From Branchiostoma lanceolatum (Eukaryota > Chordata > Leptocardii > Amphioxiformes > Branchiostomatidae), in the NCBI RefSeq assembly GCF_035083965.1, contig NC_089722.1, positions 29,934,958-29,998,957 on the forward strand: DNA of 64,000 bases, in the 5' to 3' direction. The notes below the pieces were generated by a model, which had not been told where the DNA came from, ran no database searches, and saw only the letters and a program-made list of their open reading frames with translations. Shown in pieces: positions 57,073 to 64,000 of this stretch; within the stretch, counting starts at the first letter, position 1, and each line of letters begins with the position of its first letter. Position numbers and translations under genes: made by a program.

Positions 57073-57245
57073 TTACAGTAAATGTCTTTAAGTTAGCAGT
57101 GATTTAATTTCGCGGCAAGGAGAAAATGGAGTGTTCGCAGTGGTTCACGGAAGTGCTATAGTCAGGTATCGTACAATAGTGGAAACAAAAATTTCACAGT
57201 GAAGCGATCACTACAAAAACAGTGAACATATAACCTCAGTAAACT
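57073..57245. mobile_element. TA-type MITE, degraded copy
   Basis: TTACAGTAAATGTCTTTAAG, GGAGAAAATGGAGTGTTCGC and a partial right end (AACCTCAGTAAAC) match the 39071 family. Confidence 0.6.
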
Positions 57246-58847
57246 AAAGAAAGAACCCTTGCATGAGAAAGAATTCAGTTTTTCAATCCTTTCCACCATT
57301 CTGTGTGGTTTTCCCCAAATGCAAGGGTGCCTTGATACTAGCAATGATCATGTAAGCATTTCTACACCAAAGCAAGTTTATAAATTTCTATATACATCCG
57401 TACATCCATGTGTGTGATGAAATGTGAATTCATGGTGCTTTTAGGGGGTAGCTCTGATGTCATGACAAACCCCCTCCAAGTTTTTAAATAGAATATCCCA
57501 AATTGCTATCTCTCAATGTGACCAGCGTAGCCTTACTCTACTGTGCTTCTGACTGTGTTACAGGAGCTTTAGACTCTGGGCTTTGGCTACATTTCTGATG
57601 TAAGTAATCAGGCAAATAAAAACGTGTGTGTTGAATTATTTGTCCTATCTTTTTTTAATATCAGCTGTATCTATAGTAGCCAACTTGGTTTCTTTTATCT
57701 CTTTAGGAAAAAGTGAAATCTCCCTCGGTTCAGTTCAGTAGCTTATTGAGAGGTTCAACATGCTTCAAGACACAGTCATTTACTGGGCGATTCCAATACA
57801 TACCGTGGAATGCGTGGATGTATAGGTGGGTGGTTGACAATGGCCAAGCAGATATTAGGAGGCTAAATCCATACGTTTTCCTAGCTACCCGGTACTGTTT
57901 CAAACTTGTCTGGAAGGCAGTTAGTAACAGAAACGGGCAGCAAGGAAAATGAAACGATTCAGCCCCCTACATCTGCTTGGAGATTAGATGGGTGAATGAG
58001 GTGAGTAAATGATTGACATACATGTAACGTTACTTCTTTGGGCAGTTTATCAGGCACCCCCACCCCTTAAGCACTACAGCTCTGCACCTCAGAAAAGACA
58101 AAGACATCTTTAAATTTGTTGACACAACAAAAGTACAGCGACTTTCGTAACGTCTACTACATATATACATACAAACAATCAAGTGGATGCAAATGAATTA
58201 ACCTGTACATAAAATACATGTATATGGATAGATACGAGTAGATCAACGTGTTGAGTACAATGTATCATTTACACAATTGGTTCTAAGGTCTAGACATTTT
58301 TTGATATATTGACCTATTCGTATACAGTAAAGACATCCTCCAAGGAAGGAATTCAAGGCATTCGTGTATGCCATGAAATAGCCCTGCGTAGGATGATAGG
58401 AAAAGATAGCTTGAAGGTCTGTCTGAGTTTCGCCCTAACTCATTTCTGTAAATAGGAAATATTTACACAAATATCACACATAGTTGTAGTTGTTAGTAAC
58501 TTGGTTTCACTTTCTTGCAACCACAATAGCAAGTGGGGCTATCAAACTTGGCATGGTTCACTTCAACAAAATAGGGACCAAACAAAAGCAAGAATTATAT
58601 TAACACAAGTGATATTCTTCACATTTGGAATAGTATACATCTGAGAACATCCAAGACATTTCCTTTTACATAACGGAGTATGGTATACGGTATAACGTTA
58701 TATTCAAAACGTCAATTGATACAAACAAAGGATTTAACAATGAAGTCACCTCATATTACCCCCGGGAAGAATGGAATAGCCCAGGTGACGCTGCAGTGAG
58801 CGTAAACAGGACAGGTGCTTTGTGTGCACCCGCCTTTCGTACTGAAA

Positions 58848-60439
58848 ATGGCGGGAGCAGAAGGTAGACGAACTCGCCAGGACCTCTACCTAGAAATTTC
58901 GCGAGATCTCACTGACGATGAAGTCGAAAACATTCGCTCTTACATCGGAGGCAGGAAAGTTTTGCCAGCGGGCACAATCCAACATGCAACGACCCAGCAG
59001 ATCTTTAACAAACTAGAACGCAAGGGGGTGTTAAAAAGGGGAGACCTTTCGTTTTTGGCGCAACTTATGGAGAGTATCGACAGAATGGACTATGCCGACG
59101 CAGCGAACGAGACAGCTAAGCAGGAGACAGAAGGTACGCTAACAAAATAATTCACGACTTTTCTTCTAGTATTTTTATCATATTTTTTATTTTATTTTAG
59201 CCCTGCAGCAGCTAGATTGAATGAAAGTGAAATGTTATGGTTTTTGTATCGTCAAAACTTCGCAGATAAATTCACAGCGCAGCATCACGAACCTTGCTTG
59301 TTTGATGATTGTTGACCCTCTCAAACTATTGAGTATCTTTTATCATTATTTGTAGACTTGTTCACAGATAATAGTCTGAACTCATGGTTTTATTGTTAAA
59401 CAAACACGAACCCGGAAGCAAGAGGCTACATGCTCGTCTGGATTCTACATGTTGACTTCAAGTCAAAGGGTAAAATGCAGACAAGTATGTCTTCGAAAGC
59501 ATTCGGAGTCTAATTCTAAATTTTAGTCTTTCATTCAAGACTGCTCTGGAGTCTACTGTTATGATCACCTATTCTGTATGGAATGCTTCCAGCTCTTGGG
59601 GAGAGGCCTGCCAAAGAAAACGACAGCATTGAACCAATATCACCTTGTGCGCAGATAAAGGTCCCAACGCTGATCATGAGTACCGCTGGCAAACAACGTG
59701 AGTCAAAGTACATGTCGAAACATCTACTGATAGCACCGTCTGTTCGTTTGAATAAAATCTAATCACAACTACACAGACCGTAACAGAAAGAAATCAAACA
59801 AAGCAATAAAATAGATGTTAATACTACATTTTATAAAAATGCACCACTGTCCATATGACACAAAGGTTTCCGTATTTTTGTCCATGCAGGACGGGAAAAG
59901 ATCCACGAAAAGAAACCTTACTCAGTGAGTCGTCCAAACACTACTCAAAATGCCGGTAAGAATATATGAATTCACCTTATTTTACTTTGCCCTCCAAGGA
60001 GAAATCAAAAAGAGTTGTTTCTTTATGTGTGTGTTCACTGTGTTTGTAACCTGGAGAACTTTTGTTGTAACTTATATACACCACTCTTTCAAGCCCGCCA
60101 TTACAATGATGATTTCTTCGTAAGTTTCGGAAGAACGTTTTCGACACATTCTCCTTTTTTTCTAACAAAGGATCAGCGGAGGACGTAGAAGATCTGATCA
60201 CCAGAAACCGTGTACTGCTGACAAAGAGGCTGCAAGTGTCGGACCTGTTCCCACATCTCATCCAGAGGCGCTTGCTGCAGATTGACGAGAAGGAAGACAT
60301 CGAGAGTAAAACTACAAACCAAAGAAGGGCGGAGGCTCTACTGGACCTCCTGAGCAGGCAGGGAAAGTGCACCAGTGACGTGTTTGTGGAGATCCTGAGG
60401 CTTGGAAATCATGAGCATGTTGTAGGCCAATTGAAATAA
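58848..60439 (+). CDS. DED-CARD death-fold adaptor protein
   Basis: Exons 58848-59133, 59890-59955 and 60171-60439 join at phase-1 junctions to 206 residues. The start is ATG at 58848 in an AAAATGG context. Residues about 10-82 look like a death effector domain: LYLEISRDLTDDEVENIRSY, a hydrophobic helical pattern and the R-x-D-L motif (KRGDLSFL). A 20-residue basic linker (REKIHEKKPYSVSRPNTTQN) has its own exon. Residues about 119-205 look like a CARD: ITRNRVLLTKRLQVSDLFPH, LLQIDEKEDIES, RRAEALLDLLSRQGK and FVEILRLGNHEHVV. Such proteins bridge receptors to caspases or kinases. I recall no vertebrate protein with just DED plus CARD. Domain calls are by pattern, not by search. Confidence 0.8.
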
Positions 60440-62633
60440 AGGCCATGAAAGGTAACTTTAGTTCAGTTCATCATCATCATATCTTGTCGCTCCACTGCTG
60501 TATCCACTGACGGGCAGACTGGTTGGCCTCTCGAAGATCATCGTCAGTGTATGTTGTGCCCAGTTCACAGTTCTGTTGGAGGTGTTAAATCTATTGTACA
60601 GTATGCTTAATTCTACGTTTTAAGTTTAAATTGATAACGGTCTGGCTCTGTACAGACATGTTTCTTTGGACAATTTAAGAAAGACAAATACATGTAGTAC
60701 AAATACGAGGATACCCTTAACCTTAGCACTCTCATACCTACTTCAACCGGCACATTATTAAGCGTTTCCTTCTTTCAGTTAAGAACCATTTCTTTTATTT
60801 ACTTTGCAGGTCCTCAACCTCTTCAAAACCAACGACTAGGCTGATCACCAACAGGATGGTCCCAATATATTAAACCTAAGTAACAGGTTTAAGGATGAAT
60901 GCTCTTTGTATGACTGACAATTTGTAATGTTTTGTCTCAGCAGAATTCTCTGCTTGTCAAGTTAACATGTTCACAATCTGGGTAATTTGCAAAATAATGT
61001 TTATTCTCAAGTAGAAACATATGGTTCCTCGGGATATCACATCCCTCTCTTGGCAAAAATAACGAAATTAACATTTAACACATTTATGACAATTGATGTA
61101 CCTAATAAAAGCATACTGAATTACATTTGAATGAATGAATGAACCTGTATACTGTCCTACATGGCACGGTCACATTTGTTGTAGCTCTTTCAGTGAGGCA
61201 ATGACAGAAAGAACCATATTCATCACGAGACAGCTCAAGTTTGTACGACACATCCATGACTCCAACATTTAAGCATACCTTAAAGCATGCATAAAGACAA
61301 TCGGGTGAAACATGCAGTATTTACACATGCTTTAAGGTATGCTTAAAAACTGGATTTTGTGCAGTGACTGTCAAGGAACGCCCTCAATTTGCTGTCGTAG
61401 ACCCATCTTACAACAAATGTGACTGGCCCTTACATGACAGAAAGAATATAGGTGTTAACATAGAGACATTTTAGAGTTTCCACATACAGTAGGCTCTCTT
61501 ATGTGGTGTGACACAGCTGCCAAAGTTGAAATCAATGATACAAAATATATGTACACTTTTATATTCATCAAAGCCTAACCTAAACAATACTGCTTGGCTC
61601 TTTTCTTTTTCACACAAATTAGCAGAACTATTAACCTTTTCCAGTTGGAATCTGAGCAGCACATAATTAGCAAAATCACTTAAATCTACAAAATTCTCTT
61701 CCTGCTAATCATTATTCAGATTTTTAGTGGTAAATAAATTTCAAATTGGACAGAAGCAATGGAAGACTAGTATCAAGTAATTGACATGACTAAGTTGTGA
61801 GAAGATATGTTGCAGCTGAAATATCCAGCTAATTGTGGAACCAAATAAAGTCAAAGTTTGATAAGTAAAAATATGCAGATGATACTGGCACTGACTGGAC
61901 TGAATATAACATTTTGAAATAGCATTTTGAAATAGCATAGCAGAATATAATATTTTGAAATAGCATAGCAGAATTTCCACGAGCCTCAGGCATATTGCTT
62001 GATAATTTTCTTCCCTTGTAATACCTTTATCTAGGGCTGCTCAATTTGTTGGTTTACGGACTGAAAAAAAATGCTACACTGGAAGATCGACATACAAACA
62101 CATAGTTTCAGGGAGTGAAGATTCCATCCTGCTCTGTGTTCATCTTCTTGCTGATTCTCCACTGAAGAGTGTGCAAGAACCAATTGTTGTGGCTCTAAGA
62201 AATACATTAAATTAATTGTCTTTTATATACAGTCTATGTTGTATTGAATCAAAGTTGAAATGTAATTGCCAACACATGAATTGGACTTGCCCAAATTTTC
62301 GACTGATCAGCTGAAGTCTTTGCTGAGCAATCCACTGCTTCTGTGCATAACATTATGCAGATAGAACACAATACTTGGTGAGCAGTGTATTATATGTTGC
62401 AGAAAGTTTATGATGCCCCCCGTCTCTCTGTTGAGGGATGGTTGTAAAGCCTGGATGAAGATGGCCTCATTCATTGTGGATTGGTCATTCCTTGACAAAG
62501 ACTGGTGCTGATCAGTCGAAAATTTGAGTAAGTCCAATTTTTGTGTTGGCAATTGCAGTTCAACTTTGATTCAGAATGTCTTCTACCAACACAGATGTAC
62601 TTTCAAGTGAAGTCTATGTTGTAGTTGATGTTC
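60440..62633. other. Intergenic, convergent genes
   Basis: Holds the DED-CARD 3' flank, with an AATAAA near 61105, and a foldback element. A TTTGCAG acceptor at 60803-60809 followed by a short open frame to TAG could be an alternative 3' exon, but is unsupported. The rest is AT-rich without visible exons. Confidence 0.45.
61160..61440. mobile_element. Foldback element, GGTCACATTTGTTGTA ends
   Basis: The outer words (GGTCACATTTGTTGTAG at 61168 and TACAACAAATGTGACTGG at 61409) are inverse. The inner arms AAGCATACCTTAAAGCATG and CATGCTTTAAGGTATGCTT pair too. Confidence 0.7.
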
Positions 62634-63762
62634 TCAGTGTCTGCGGACACCGCGGGCCTCCGCCCTGTCTTCTTCCTCGTCGCTCACACAGCAGCTGCTG
62701 GGGAGGCTACGCACCTCGGCCGCGCGGGCGAGAACGTCCTTCTCAGGGTCCATGTCACGACTCTCGTACAGCAGAATGTTTAACGTCTCCTCGTAAATTC
62801 TCGCCTCGGGAAACTCAACCTAAAGGAAAAAGTCAAAAACAAGGAGTCAGAGACCTCAATCATATCTTTCGTGAACCATTTTCAGTTTTTGTGAATTTAT
62901 TGTTTAAGTCATTTTGGTGAATATAATGCTGATTCTGACTGATGCATTTTCCCACTTCTCATAAGGCAACAGATATGTATGTAGCAGGAAATTGAAGACA
63001 GGAAATGAGATAGCCTATTCTAGGACCTTTCTGGAACCTTTGACCTAACTTCCTGTCAGTGTCACTGACATACCTAGCATGTGGAAACCTGCCCATAGTA
63101 AGTCAACACATTGAACCATTGTCTTGTAGCAAGGATTGGCAAAGGTACTATGTACATAAAATGAAATGCAAAACCAAAAATATTTGTAGTCAAAATTTCA
63201 GTGCTTTCTTCACCTTTGTTTGTTTCTTCTCTGTAGCGTATACAATCGACGTGCAGCAAATCTCCGCAACTTTCCGTGCATGCCCATAGAATGTCCAACA
63301 ACAGATCTCATTGGTTCCTATTACGTCCTTGATAAACAGTACCCGCCCGTTAAACCGCAGCGAAAGCTTGTCGAAAAGCTCAATGTTCTTTAGCATGTTG
63401 TCATCTGAAGTGCTGTGAAAACAGAACAAAATACAATGTTGACAAACTGAGAACAGCAGTTTAAAATTCAAAGAAGTGTAATATAACTCTATTTTTGTGA
63501 CACACCTTTACCAAGTAGTAGTAATAATAGTATCCAGTATCTGATTAGAACACAATCACTTGGCATTTCTTTAACCAGATCTTTCTTTCTTTTACACAGA
63601 GCAATTCATATGGAACATATTCACATATAGATCATGACATTACTAGTATACTGCAATCTCTTTTGAAATACATGTAGTTTGATATGAGATCAGTATATTC
63701 TGTACTTACCTTGTATAAGAGTATTTGTTGTTTCCTCTGTTATACAATAATTTGACGACAGG
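62634..63762 (-). CDS. Unrecognised gene, last three exons
   Basis: Exons 63710-63762, 63214-63412 and 62634-62819 join in phase (0, 2, 0) and end at TGA (62634-62636). The encoded C-terminus reads [17 protein letters not shown], then [40 protein letters not shown], then [20 protein letters not shown], and finishes with an acidic and basic tail (SDEEED, ARGVRRH). The spacing of Cys and hydrophobic residues suggests a folded domain and the splice sites are clean, so it is probably a real conserved gene. I cannot name the family. More 5' exons lie beyond the right edge. Confidence 0.65.
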
Positions 63763-63844
63763 CTGAAAGTAACCAAAAATTCAGTTAGAATACAGCACAA
63801 GTTAGTTGTGTAACATGGCTCAGATGTACATCAATCGATTCTAT

Positions 63845-64000
63845 TCTACATATACAGCTATACCTATACTCAAACATCTATATCTACACCAGCATCTACA
63901 TCTATACCTACACCTACACCTACTACATTTGCATCTACAACTATACCTTCACTCTCATGGATATGTATATCTATTGCTATATCTACACTTACATCTACAC
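63845..64000. repeat. CTACA(T/C)-type hexanucleotide microsatellite
   Basis: Imperfect ATCTACACCTACACC-like units run off the right edge of the window, within an intron of the unrecognised minus-strand gene. Confidence 0.85.

Larger units (their letters stand above)
55141..58847. other. Intergenic, TMEM97 3' flank to DED-CARD gene
   Basis: Contains the TMEM97 3' UTR, a degraded SINE-like stretch (about 55430-55600, with AGGATTTGAAGCAGGGTCTC), a hAT-like MITE (55779-56003) and a degraded TA MITE (57073-57245). A 79-codon open frame at 57713-57952 has no supporting features. Confidence 0.5.

Noticed and set aside
57713-57952. 79-codon plus-strand frame with several Trp residues
   Set aside because: No clean flanking splice sites in phase with anything, no recognisable motif and no neighbour exon. 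Treated as chance.
60803-60840. Extra 3' exon of the DED-CARD gene
   Set aside because: An acceptor-like TTTGCAG and short frame exist, but the CARD exon already ends in a stop and no donor in it fits well.

Overview
The window is animal nuclear DNA: intron-rich genes with GT-AG junctions, chordate-type gene families, and many short transposons, SINE-like units and satellites. The gene content (rabaptin, INO80B, TMEM97/sigma-2 receptor, a TRAF, an LRR-Ig-FN3 receptor, a DED-CARD adaptor) and the repeat-rich, foldback-rich introns suggest an invertebrate chordate, most likely amphioxus (Branchiostoma). The organism is an inference. The proteins were assembled by eye from splice sites and reading-frame phase.

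Layout. 41-14969 (-): 5' two-thirds of rabaptin (RABEP1), 15 coding exons, continuing past the left edge. 15389-21851 (+): INO80B, head-to-head with rabaptin across about 420 bp, with a dead LINE in intron 2. 23722-29844 (+): an 823-residue LRR-Ig-FN3 type I membrane receptor with a tyrosine-rich tail. 32707-50854 (-): a 13-exon TRAF-family gene encoding 788 residues, with an unusually long N-terminal extension and a second possible first exon that would give a RING-less form. Its intron 1 holds a complete-looking 3.5 kb CACTG-ended transposon (46597-50099) carrying exons of an unrecognised minus-strand gene. 52538-55140 (+): TMEM97, with two equal-length versions of its middle exon and two decayed copies of the start of its last exon. 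58848-60439 (+): a 206-residue protein joining a death effector domain to a CARD. 62634-63762 (-): the last three exons of an unrecognised conserved-looking gene that enters from the right.

How the genes relate. There is no operon. The TRAF, the DED-CARD protein and the LRR-Ig receptor are of signalling or innate-immunity type, and rabaptin is an endosomal Rab5 effector. The sequence does not show that they act together. Intergenic and intronic space is mostly small inverted-repeat transposons (TA, TTAA, hAT-like and TAGCCTG foldback types), tRNA-derived SINE-like units, LINE 3' fragments and tandem arrays of about 176, 179 and 355 bp.
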